Shown: positions 1 through 10,061 of the stretch, piece by piece
Layout: the number at the start of each line of letters is the position of its first letter
How positions within the stretch are numbered: the first letter of the stretch is position 1
NCBI GenBank assembly: GCA_030066455.1
Contig: JASJBQ010000115.1
Location: forward strand, 1 to 10,335
DNA length: 10,335 bases
Source of the DNA: Desulfobacterales bacterium
Lineage (GTDB): Bacteria; Desulfobacterota; Desulfobacteria; Desulfobacterales; UBA5852
Direction of reading: 5' to 3'
The notes under the pieces: model-generated
Told to the model about the DNA's origin: nothing
Seen by the model: the letters and a program-made list of their open reading frames with translations, nothing else
The model's database searches: none
Program-made: the position numbers and the translations under genes

Positions 1-1
1 G

Positions 2-1663
2 GTGTTTCTCCAGCGCATCGGGCGCAAGGAACTGGCCGGCGAACTGGCCGACCGCACCCAGTGGCAACTGATCACGGCCCGCAGTCCCCACGAGAAGAAA
101 ACCCGCCAGACGCGCGCTATGGCGACCTTCCACCAGGAAGTCTGGGATCAGGAGCTGGGCCGCGGGGGCATCATCGGCGATCTCAGCGACCAGGACCGCA
201 GTCAGATCCCGGTGGTTACCACCGGAGAACTGCGGCGGTTCGTGCCGGTTTGGGAAAACCGCAAGTACGCGGCCCCCTGCGAGGCCACCTGCCCCAGCGG
301 TATCCCGGTTCAAGAGCGCTGGCGGCTGGTGCGTCAGGGGCGGATGGACGAGGCCGTGGACCTGGCGTTGAGCTTCACCCCGTTTCCAGCCACGGTCTGC
401 GGCTACCTGTGCCCCAATCTATGCATGTCGAGTTGCACGCGGCAGTCGGCCTTCATGGCACCGGTGGATATCCGCGGACTGGGCCAGGCCAGCATCGAGG
501 CCGGGGTGGAAGAACTGCCGCCCCTGAGCGGCCGCAAGGTGGCCGTCATCGGCGGCGGGCCTGGTGGCATTTCGGTGGCCTGGCAGTTGCGCCGCAGCGG
601 CCACGAGGCCACGGTTTTCGATACATCCGCCATCCTGGGCGGCAAGATCGCTTCGGCCATCCCCAACAGCCGCATTCCCGAAGAAGTGGTTTCGGCCGAA
701 CTCGAACGCGTGCGCGACATTATCCCCCATGTTCACCTGCAGCAGGCCGTCAGCCAGGACGATGTGGCCCAGCTGCGCGAAGACTACGACTTCGTCGTTC
801 TGGCCACCGGGGCCCAGAAGCCGCGGGTGGTGCCCGTGCCCGGCAAGGAACGTCTGATCACGGCCCTTGACTTTTTGACGGATGCCAAGGTGGGCCGAGC
901 CCATGTGGGCAAGCGGGTGGTGATCATCGGGGCCGGCAACGTGGGCTGCGACGTGGCCACCGAAGCTCACCGTCTGGGGGCCGAGGACATCACCCTGATC
1001 GACATCCAGGAGCCGCTCTCCTTCGGCCAGGAACGCGAGGATGCTGAAAAGGTGGGGGCCAAATTCGTCTGGCCCTGCTTCACCCAGGAGATTACGGCAG
1101 AAGGCGTCGTGCTGACCAACGGTGAGCTGCTGCCGGCGGACACGGTGTTCATTTCGATCGGTGACGCGCCCGATCTGAGCTTCGTTCCCGCGAACGTCGC
1201 CACCGAACAGGGGTTCGTGGTGGTCAACGAACACTACCAGACCACGGATGCCAAGGTCTTCGCCATCGGCGATATCGTCAAACCGGGACTTTTAACCGAT
1301 GCCATCGGCGCCGGGCGCCAGGCCGCGGCCGCCATCGTGGAGATGCTCGCGGGTCGCCGCCCGGTGAGCGACATCCGCCCGATGATCGACAAGAACCGGA
1401 TCTCGCTGGAGTACTTCGATCCCCGCATTCTGGACTACGAAGACATCGACCACTGCGGCTCGCAGTGCTCCTCGTGCGGCGCCTGCCGCGACTGCGGCAT
1501 CTGTTCCGCGGTCTGCCCCTACAGCGCCATCAGCCGCGAGGAAACACCCGACGGCGACTACGAATACGTGGTGGACGCCGATCGGTGCATCGGGTGCGGA
1601 TTCTGTGCGGGGGCCTGTCCCTGCGGGATCTGGGACCTGGTGGAGAACACCCCGCTGGTTTGA
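2..1663 (+). CDS. GltD-like FAD/NAD(P)-dependent oxidoreductase with two C-terminal [4Fe-4S] motifs (5' partial)
   Basis: The frame is open from the window edge, so the gene almost certainly starts upstream; the GTG at position 2 is not a supported start. Residues below count from that GTG. An N-terminal Cys-rich region (C93, C97, then C133, C137, C141, C145) resembles the Fe-S domain of glutamate synthase small subunits. A first Rossmann motif GGGPGG (184-189) should bind FAD and a second, GAGNVG (310-315), NAD(P)H. A late VFAIGDIV segment is the usual FAD-contacting motif. The C-terminus adds a ferredoxin-like domain with two Cys clusters (C485-C505 and C529-C541). The family passes electrons between NAD(P)H, flavin and Fe-S centres; many members partner glutamate-synthase-type or other anaerobic redox subunits. 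The true partner and substrate are not visible here. Compared with E. coli GltD, the first CxxC pair of the N-terminal set is missing. An intrinsic terminator follows, so it is probably the last gene of its operon. Confidence 0.85.
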   Translation: MFLQRIGRKELAGELADRTQWQLITARSPHEKKTRQTRAMATFHQEVWDQELGRGGIIGDLSDQDRSQIPVVTTGELRRFVPVWENRKYAAPCEATCPSGIPVQERWRLVRQGRMDEAVDLALSFTPFPATVCGYLCPNLCMSSCTRQSAFMAPVDIRGLGQASIEAGVEELPPLSGRKVAVIGGGPGGISVAWQLRRSGHEATVFDTSAILGGKIASAIPNSRIPEEVVSAELERVRDIIPHVHLQQAVSQDDVAQLREDYDFVVLATGAQKPRVVPVPGKERLITALDFLTDAKVGRAHVGKRVVIIGAGNVGCDVATEAHRLGAEDITLIDIQEPLSFGQEREDAEKVGAKFVWPCFTQEITAEGVVLTNGELLPADTVFISIGDAPDLSFVPANVATEQGFVVVNEHYQTTDAKVFAIGDIVKPGLLTDAIGAGRQAAAAIVEMLAGRRPVSDIRPMIDKNRISLEYFDPRILDYEDIDHCGSQCSSCGACRDCGICSAVCPYSAISREETPDGDYEYVVDADRCIGCGFCAGACPCGIWDLVENTPLV

Positions 1664-1693
1664 TTGCCGGGTGCATCACGCCAACGACCGGAT

Positions 1694-1738
1694 CCGGCCG
1701 CACCCCCCCCAGCAGCGGGGCTGGCGGCCGGTTTTCTA
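1694..1738 (+). terminator. Rho-independent terminator after the GltD-like gene
   Basis: A perfect 8-bp GC stem pairs CCGGCCGC (1694-1701) with GCGGCCGG (1724-1731). Inside it, a run of C can pair with GGGG (1717-1720). The stem is followed directly by TTTTCTATT (1732-1740). It begins about 30 bases after the stop at 1661-1663 and separates that gene from the carA run. Confidence 0.8.
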
Positions 1739-1767
1739 TTGATAAAACGGCACGCTTCCAATACGTA
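1739..1767 (+). promoter_or_regulatory. Weak candidate sigma-70-type promoter for the carA run
   Basis: TTGATA (1739-1744) is a reasonable -35 match. Seventeen bases later lies TACGTA (1762-1767), a poor -10 that keeps only the leading TA. A promoter is expected between the terminator and carA, and this is the best pair I can find, but the match is weak and the true start could be elsewhere in 1740-1830. Confidence 0.2.
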
Positions 1768-1782
1768 AAGCTAACCTTTACG
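1764..1782. promoter_or_regulatory. Perfect 7-5-7 inverted repeat upstream of carA: candidate operator or RNA hairpin
   Basis: CGTAAAG (1764-1770), spacer CTAAC, then CTTTACG (1776-1782) form an exact inverted repeat 59 bases before the carA start, overlapping the weak -10 candidate. The size and symmetry suit a dimeric repressor site. It does not match the ArgR box or the E. coli PurR consensus as I know them, and I do not recognise the regulator. It could instead fold as a 7-bp RNA stem in the leader, but no U-tract follows, so it is not an intrinsic terminator. Confidence 0.4.
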
Positions 1783-1841
1783 GCGGAAGCCCGCTGAGTG
1801 AATGAACGAACTCCCACATCCTTTCAGGTGATCGAACGCTC

Positions 1842-2993
1842 ATGAACGCGCTACTGGCACTCGAAGACGGGCGGACGTTTAAATGCCGCTCTTTTACCGG
1901 CCCCGGGGAAGCCCGCGGCGAGGTGGTTTTCAACACCAGCATGACCGGCTACCAGGAAGTGCTGACCGATCCTTCCTACAGCGGTCAGCTGGTGACCATG
2001 ACCTACCCTCTGGTCGGCAACTACGGTATCAACCGTGAGGATATCGAATCCGGACGGATCCAGGTGGCCGCTTTTCTGATCAAGGAATACCAGCCTTTTC
2101 ACAGCAACTACCGGGCCACGGCCTCCCTGGCGGAATACCTCAAATCCCAGGACATCATCGGCGTGGAAGGCCTGGACACGCGTGCCCTGACCCGCCATAT
2201 CCGCAAGGCCGGCGCCATGCGGGCCATTCTGACCACCCACGATCTGGACCCGTCGGCCTGTGTCGCAAAAGCCTGCGCCGTTCCCGGCATGGAGGGCCAG
2301 GACCTGGCCAGCACGGTGACCACCGGCGCCCCCTACCGCTGGGCGGACGATCAGGCCGTGCCGCTGGATGTGCCCGGTGGCGCCGAAGCCCTGGACCGCA
2401 ACGTCTGGCAGGCGCGCGACCGCCGGCATGCGGTGGTGGCGCTGGACTTCGGAATCAAGTACAACATCCTGCGCTGTCTGGACCAGGCCGGGTTCGAAGT
2501 TGTCGTGGTCCCGGCCGCGACCCCGGCCGAAACCATCCGGGCCATGGCGCCCCGCGGCATCTTTCTGTCCAACGGGCCGGGTGACCCCGAACCGGTGCAC
2601 TACGCCATCGAGACCATCCGGGCGCTGGTCGACTACCGGCCCATGTTCGGTATCTGTCTGGGGCACCAGCTCATGGGGCTGGCCCTGGGGGGAAGCACCT
2701 ACAAGCTCAAATTCGGCCACCGGGGGGCCAACCAGCCCGTCAAGCACCTGGCCAGCGGGCGCATCGAGATCACCTCCCAGAACCATGGGTTTGCCGTGGA
2801 CCTCGATTCCCTGAAAGACAGGGACGTCGAGATCACCCACATCAACCTCAACGACAACACCCTGGAGGGATTTCGCAGCCGCCGCTACCCGCTTTATGCC
2901 GTGCAGTATCACCCGGAGGCCTCGCCCGGGCCTCACGATGCCCGCTATCTTTTCGCCGCGTTTAACCGGCTGATGGACGAAGCCTCCAGATAA
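1842..2993 (+). CDS. carA: Carbamoyl-phosphate synthase small subunit (glutaminase)
   Basis: CarA hydrolyses glutamine and channels the ammonia to CarB for carbamoyl phosphate synthesis, which feeds pyrimidines and arginine. At 383 residues it has the usual length. The N-terminal CarA-specific domain carries the family block GEVVFNTSMTGYQE. The C-terminal class I amidotransferase domain has the nucleophile in GICLGHQ (C272) and the His-Glu pair in QYHPEAS (H357, E359), so the triad is complete. The ATG at 1842 gives the N-terminus expected from E. coli CarA (ALLALEDG); AGGTG at 1826-1830 is a loosely spaced ribosome site 11 bases upstream. It is the first gene of the run, 72 bases before carB, preceded by the terminator and inverted repeat described above. 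Identification is secure. Confidence 0.97.
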   Translation: MNALLALEDGRTFKCRSFTGPGEARGEVVFNTSMTGYQEVLTDPSYSGQLVTMTYPLVGNYGINREDIESGRIQVAAFLIKEYQPFHSNYRATASLAEYLKSQDIIGVEGLDTRALTRHIRKAGAMRAILTTHDLDPSACVAKACAVPGMEGQDLASTVTTGAPYRWADDQAVPLDVPGGAEALDRNVWQARDRRHAVVALDFGIKYNILRCLDQAGFEVVVVPAATPAETIRAMAPRGIFLSNGPGDPEPVHYAIETIRALVDYRPMFGICLGHQLMGLALGGSTYKLKFGHRGANQPVKHLASGRIEITSQNHGFAVDLDSLKDRDVEITHINLNDNTLEGFRSRRYPLYAVQYHPEASPGPHDARYLFAAFNRLMDEASR

Positions 2994-3006
2994 AACGAGC
3001 ACCCCA

Positions 3007-3041
3007 GGCCGGGCCCGGCCCCCGTAACGGTCCCCAACGGG
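3007..3041. other. GC-rich inverted repeats in the carA-carB gap
   Basis: GGCCGGGCCCGGCC (3007-3020) is a perfect 14-bp palindrome lying 13 bases after the carA stop. CCCGT (3021-3025) can then pair with ACGGG (3037-3041), or CCGT with ACGG immediately inside it. There is no U-tract, so these are not intrinsic terminators. They may be RNA structure protecting or separating the carA and carB messages, or simply a GC-rich accident. Function is not established. Confidence 0.3.
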
Positions 3042-3065
3042 AGCGATAGACAGAGATCGGATTTC

Positions 3066-6335
<3,270 letters not shown>

Positions 6336-6376
6336 ATCGAAGCCAGGGGCAAGTCATACGACCGGGAGAGGATCCG

Positions 6377-7792
6377 ATGATGATTCTTGATGAAAAGCCC
6401 CGTGAGGCCTGCGGATTGTTCGGGGTTCACGGGCATGCGGATGCGGCCAAACTCACTTATTTCGGGCTTTACGCTCTCCAGCACCGCGGCCAGGAAAGTG
6501 CCGGCATCACCGTTTGTCAGGACAAGAGCATCGTCGGTCACAAGGGCATGGGCCTGGTTTCGGATGTCTTCACGATGAAACATCTCGGGCAGCTGGTCGG
6601 CACCTCGGCAGTGGGGCACGTGCGCTATTCCACCACCGGCAGTTCGATTCTCACCAATGCCCAGCCCTTCTTCGTGCGCCACCAGAAACGCTCCTACGCC
6701 GTGGCGCACAACGGCAACCTTGTGAATGCCCACACCCTCAAGAACGAACTGGAGCAGTCGGGTTCCATCTTTCAGACCACCATGGACAGCGAGGTCTTTC
6801 TGCATCTGTTCGTCAAGAACCTGCGCCATGGCTTTGAAGGGGCGCTGATGGAAACCGTCAAACGCCTCAAGGGGGCCTATTCCTTCGTGCTCTTGACCAG
6901 CGAGGGCGAGGTGATCGGGATCAAGGATCCCGACGGGTTCCGGCCGCTGTGCCTGGGCAAGCTCAACGGCAGCTATGTCCTGGCCTCGGAGACCTGTGCG
7001 CTCGACCTGGTGGAGGCCGAATTCGTCCGCGAGCTCGATCCGGGCGAAATCGTCATTATCAGCGACGCGGGCGTCAAGAGCATCCAGACCCGGCCCGAGG
7101 GGGCGCCGCGCTCGTTCTGCATCTTCGAATTCATTTACTTCGCCCGCCCGGACAGCACGATTTTCGGCAAGAACGTCTATCTGACGCGCAAGGCCCACGG
7201 CCGCCGTCTGGCCCAGGAATCCCCGGTGGACGCCGATCTGGTGATGCCCTTCCCGGATTCGGGTACCTATGCGGCCCTGGGCTATTCGGAGGAAGCCGGC
7301 ATTCCTTTCGAGATGGGCATGATCCGCAACCACTACGTGGGGCGGACCTTTATCCAGCCCACCCAGAGCATGCGCGATTTCGGCGTGCGCGTGAAGCTCA
7401 ACCCGGTCAAGGACCTGCTGCGCGGCAAGGACATCATTATCATCGAGGACTCCATCATCCGGGGCACCACGGCCCAAACCCGTGTCAAGGCCCTGCGCGA
7501 ACTGGGGGTCAAACGGGTCCATATGCGGGTCAGCGGCCCGCCCCACCGGCATCCCTGCCACTACGGCATCGATTTTCCCACCGAAGGGGAGCTGATTGCG
7601 GCCAGCATGTCGGTGCAAAAGCTGGGCCATCACCTGGGATTGGACTCCCTGTCCTATCTGAGCCTGCCGGGCCTGCTGGAGTCCACCGGGGTGACGGCGC
7701 CGGCCAGACATTTTTGCAAAGCCTGTTTCGATGGTTGCTATCCGGTCGATTTTGATGGATCATTGTCCAAGAACTGTATGGAAATGATTTAG
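6377..7792 (+). CDS. purF: Amidophosphoribosyltransferase, Fe-S and propeptide (B. subtilis) type
   Basis: PurF catalyses the first committed step of purine synthesis: PRPP plus glutamine gives 5-phosphoribosylamine. Counting from ATG 6377 (471 residues), MMILDEKPREA precedes C12, the expected N-terminal nucleophile after propeptide removal (CGLFGVHG). The tandem ATG at 6380 is the alternative start; GGGAGAGG (6364-6371) is the ribosome site, spaced 5 or 8 bases. The frame is open further upstream inside carB, but that stretch lacks PurF similarity. The C-terminal phosphoribosyltransferase domain has the PRPP motif IIIIEDSIIRGTT (E357, D358). Four cysteines, C248 (SFCIFEF), C394 (HPCHYG), C447 and C450 (FCKAC), match the [4Fe-4S] ligands of the B. 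subtilis enzyme, unlike E. coli PurF, which has neither cluster nor long propeptide. The short gap after carB suggests cotranscription of pyrimidine and purine entry enzymes. Confidence 0.96.
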   Translation: MMILDEKPREACGLFGVHGHADAAKLTYFGLYALQHRGQESAGITVCQDKSIVGHKGMGLVSDVFTMKHLGQLVGTSAVGHVRYSTTGSSILTNAQPFFVRHQKRSYAVAHNGNLVNAHTLKNELEQSGSIFQTTMDSEVFLHLFVKNLRHGFEGALMETVKRLKGAYSFVLLTSEGEVIGIKDPDGFRPLCLGKLNGSYVLASETCALDLVEAEFVRELDPGEIVIISDAGVKSIQTRPEGAPRSFCIFEFIYFARPDSTIFGKNVYLTRKAHGRRLAQESPVDADLVMPFPDSGTYAALGYSEEAGIPFEMGMIRNHYVGRTFIQPTQSMRDFGVRVKLNPVKDLLRGKDIIIIEDSIIRGTTAQTRVKALRELGVKRVHMRVSGPPHRHPCHYGIDFPTEGELIAASMSVQKLGHHLGLDSLSYLSLPGLLESTGVTAPARHFCKACFDGCYPVDFDGSLSKNCMEMI

Positions 7793-7823
7793 ACGCCGGG
7801 AACACGAAGCCGACCCGGCCGGC

Positions 7824-8336
7824 ATGCGAGGCCATATGCAGGAAACGCGTTATCTCAAAGACAGTATCGAGAACATCCAGCGACTGCTTACCATTCCGGC
7901 GCTGCGCAATTTTGAGACCAGCAACCTGAGCCGACTGCTGCGCCTCAGCAAAATCCGCGAATACCAAAAAGGCGAGCAGATTATCCGTGAGGGGGACAAC
8001 GACCCCTGGTTGTATTTTCTGCTCGACGGCCAGGTGCGTATCGAGAAGGGGGGCATCGAAATCGGGGTGTTCTCCGAGCGGGGCGAAATTTTCGGCGAAA
8101 TGCGCGTGATCGACAGCCGTGCCCGATCGGCCACCGCCATCGCCTTGGACCGGGTCGTCTGCCTGGCGGTCAACACCTCCGCCGCCGAACGCATGGAAGG
8201 CAAGGACGGACGCGACGAGCGGCTCGATTTCCTGCTGTTGCTCTACCGCATCTTTGCCGAGTTTCTTTCCATCCGGCTGCGGCTGACCAGCGACGAGCTG
8301 ATCAAGGCCCAGAAAATTCTCAAAACTCTCAAATAG
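7824..8336 (+). CDS. Stand-alone cyclic-nucleotide-binding-domain protein (no HTH)
   Basis: The protein has 170 residues. A cNMP-binding beta-roll spans about 45-120, with the phosphate-binding cassette GEIFGEMRVIDSRARSAT (87-104). Conserved positions for cyclic-nucleotide phosphate and ribose binding (E92, R101, S102) are present, so ligand binding is plausible, although many such domains in this group have unknown ligands. A helical tail (about 132-170, rich in Leu and Lys) corresponds to the C-helix. There is no room for the CRP-type DNA-binding domain, so it is not a classical transcription factor; it may signal by protein contact. The start is ambiguous: ATG 7824 has no evident ribosome site, while ATG 7836 (MQETRY) has GAGG at 7828-7831, slightly close. 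It follows purF by 31 bases and precedes the radical SAM gene by 6 bases, so it is probably cotranscribed with both. Its exact role is unknown. Confidence 0.85.
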   Translation: MRGHMQETRYLKDSIENIQRLLTIPALRNFETSNLSRLLRLSKIREYQKGEQIIREGDNDPWLYFLLDGQVRIEKGGIEIGVFSERGEIFGEMRVIDSRARSATAIALDRVVCLAVNTSAAERMEGKDGRDERLDFLLLLYRIFAEFLSIRLRLTSDELIKAQKILKTLK

Positions 8337-8342
8337 TTCGGC

Positions 8343-9362
8343 ATGGCCCCTAAACGCACGGTGGCGTTCTCCCGCAACGCCGTCAACCTCTTCTTCCACC
8401 TGTTGACCCGCTGCAACCTCAACTGCCGCCACTGTTATATCAATCCAGCCCAGCACGGCACGCAGACCCTGCCGTTGGAAACCGTCCGCCGCTGGCTGGC
8501 GGCGTTCCAGGCTCGCAGCCGGGAGACCAACCTCGTTCTGCTGGGCGGGGAACCCACGCTGCACCCGGATCTGGCGCAGATCATCCGCCTGGCCCGCGCG
8601 ATGGATTTCGGGTCTGTGACGGTGGATACCAACGGCTACCTGTTTCACGACATTCTTGACCGCGTGACCCCCGCCGAGGTGGATTATTTCAGCTTCAGCC
8701 TCGACGGGCCCACGCCGGCGGTCAACGACCCGCTCCGCGGGGAGGGCACCTTCGAGGTCTGCTGCGCCGGGATCCACAAAGCCGTGGCCCGCGGCTTCCA
8801 CACCAGCCTGATTTACACGGTAAGCAGCGCCAATATCGGGCATCTCGAAAGCATGGGGCCGCTGCTGGACCAACTGGGCGTCGAGCGGTTCTTTATCCAG
8901 GTGATCGGTCTGCGGGGGCAATCCGCAGCGAAGCAGACGGGCTCGCCCCCGGACGTCCCGGGGCAGGTCTCCCGCGAGCAGTGGCTGGAGGTCGTTCCCC
9001 GGGTGGCGGAACGCATGGCCGATGCGGGCCTCACCGTGATCTACCCCAAGGTTTTTCTGGCACCGGGCGAAGCTTTTGCCTGTGCCGGCCGGGTGGCGGA
9101 CAATTATTTCGTCTTTCCCAACGGGCGGGTCTATCGCTGCCCGCTGTGCGAGGACTATCCCCTGCACAGCCTGGTGTTCGACGACGATCGGCTCGCGGCC
9201 ACGCCGCCGATCAACGAAGCGGATCTTTTCGAACTCTCGATCCCCGAGGGCTGTGTCATGCACCGCCTGGTGCAGCCCGGCAATATCGACTACGCCCCGG
9301 ACGGCCGGCCCTTGTATCAGATCGCCTGCTGCCTGCTCAAAGAGGAGGTGCGCGGCGAATGA
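8343..9362 (+). CDS. Radical SAM protein with C-terminal Cys-rich (SPASM/twitch-like) region
   Basis: The 339-residue protein carries the radical SAM cluster motif CNLNCRHC (C24, C28, C31), which holds a [4Fe-4S] cluster that cleaves S-adenosylmethionine. The GGEP motif (68-71) contacts the SAM amino group, and VDTNGY and FSLDG blocks fit the family barrel. The C-terminal part has C247, then FPNGRVYRCPLC (C266, C269), C304 and the pair C329-C330. This resembles SPASM/twitch domains binding auxiliary clusters, known from peptide-modifying enzymes and the NirJ/AhbC/AhbD haem enzymes. The substrate cannot be told; no precursor peptide or haem gene is visible nearby. The ATG at 8343 lies 6 bases after the previous stop with no strong ribosome site, suggesting translational coupling. 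Its end overlaps the next gene as ATGA (9359-9362), so the two are tightly coupled. Confidence 0.9.
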   Translation: MAPKRTVAFSRNAVNLFFHLLTRCNLNCRHCYINPAQHGTQTLPLETVRRWLAAFQARSRETNLVLLGGEPTLHPDLAQIIRLARAMDFGSVTVDTNGYLFHDILDRVTPAEVDYFSFSLDGPTPAVNDPLRGEGTFEVCCAGIHKAVARGFHTSLIYTVSSANIGHLESMGPLLDQLGVERFFIQVIGLRGQSAAKQTGSPPDVPGQVSREQWLEVVPRVAERMADAGLTVIYPKVFLAPGEAFACAGRVADNYFVFPNGRVYRCPLCEDYPLHSLVFDDDRLAATPPINEADLFELSIPEGCVMHRLVQPGNIDYAPDGRPLYQIACCLLKEEVRGE

Positions 9363-9646
9363 CGACAGGGACAATCCGGCAGCGGATGGTGGCGGTGCTC
9401 AAGGCGGGTGAGTGGGATGTGAGGGGGCTCTCCCAGGAGTTGGGGATTGCGGAAAAGGAGGTGATCGCCCACCTGCCCCACGTCCAGCGCAGCCTGCAGG
9501 GCAGCGGTGCGCGCCTTGTGATCCGGGAGGCATCCTGCCGGTCTTGCGGATTCGTCTTCAAAGGCCGCGGGCGTTTTACGCGTCCCGGACGCTGTCCGCG
9601 GTGCCGCCGGACGCACATTGCCTCCCCCGCATTTCATGTCGCCTAG
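9359..9646 (+). CDS. Small winged-helix/Zn-ribbon predicted transcriptional regulator (COG3357-like)
   Basis: The 95-residue protein has an N-terminal helix-turn-helix (about 5-48, with GLSQELGIAEKEVIAHLPHV as the likely core) joined to a C-terminal zinc ribbon, CRSC (C60, C63) and CPRC (C79, C82). The linking GFVFKGRGRFTRPGRC segment matches a family best known from archaea and Desulfobacterota, annotated as a predicted transcriptional regulator with HTH fused to Zn-ribbon. DNA or RNA binding is inferred and no target is known. The start is well supported: ATG overlaps the radical SAM stop (ATGA) and a strong AGGAGGTG site lies at 9343-9350, 8 bases upstream. The overlapping larger frame beginning at 8981 is rejected because its extra part only shadows the radical SAM gene. 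It is the last plus-strand gene and ends 14 bases from the convergent ydbL-like gene. Confidence 0.85.
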   Translation: MTTGTIRQRMVAVLKAGEWDVRGLSQELGIAEKEVIAHLPHVQRSLQGSGARLVIREASCRSCGFVFKGRGRFTRPGRCPRCRRTHIASPAFHVA

Positions 9647-9660
9647 CGGCCTGCAAGAAG

Positions 9661-10041
9661 CTATTTCCGGTACCATTCCCCGCTGGGTTTCTGGAGCCAC
9701 TCGCCGGCGCCGGCCACCTGGGCGCGTTTGGCCGCCGCGCGCTGGCCCACCTGCGCCACGCTGCCGCCGGTCTTGGCGGCGATGGCTTGATAGACCATCT
9801 GCCGGTCCTTGTTTTCGGCCTCGACCAGGCCGCCCGCGCCGCCGCTGTCGCCGCGGATTTCGAGATACCCCTGGTTGTTTTCGCCGACGAGGCCCTGGGA
9901 TTTGAGCTTGAGGATTTCAGGCGCCCGGGCCGCCATGCGTTCTTTCACGTCGCCGGCCAAGGCCGCAGCGGGGCTCGCCAGAAAGAATGCGGCCATGCTC
10001 ATGACCAACCAGCCGATGATTCTGCGCTTAAATGCCGTCAT
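9661..10041 (-). CDS. ydbL: YdbL family (DUF1318) periplasmic protein
   Basis: The 126-residue protein has a Sec signal peptide: charged start MTAFKRR, a hydrophobic core, and a probable cleavage after ALA (27-29). The mature part carries the DUF1318 pattern GLVGENNQGYLE and ends with GEWLQKPSGEWYRK, close in layout to the GEYVQ...GKWVRK end of E. coli YdbL. A Gly-rich insert (GDSGGAGG) follows the GYLE block. In E. coli YdbL is made with YdbH and YnbE, and has been reported to restrain YnbE assembly in the periplasm; that role is assumed here by homology. The start at 10041 has GGAGGAG nine bases upstream on the minus strand, and the signal peptide fits; the longer open frame to 10272 is a shadow of the lipoprotein gene. 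The gap from the upstream lipoprotein gene is 20 bases. Confidence 0.87.
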   Translation of the reverse strand: MTAFKRRIIGWLVMSMAAFFLASPAAALAGDVKERMAARAPEILKLKSQGLVGENNQGYLEIRGDSGGAGGLVEAENKDRQMVYQAIAAKTGGSVAQVGQRAAAKRAQVAGAGEWLQKPSGEWYRK

Positions 10042-10061
10042 CGTGTTCGTCTCCTCCCTGA

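Noticed and set aside
8981..9358. Longer start for the HTH/Zn-ribbon gene inside the radical SAM gene
   Set aside because: The extra residues are a frame shadow. A strong ribosome site at 9343-9350 and the ATGA overlap fix the start at 9359.
9573..9599. Inverted repeat GCGTCC/GGACGC near the end of the HTH/Zn-ribbon gene, considered as a terminator
   Set aside because: It lies within the coding sequence with a one-base loop and no T-run.
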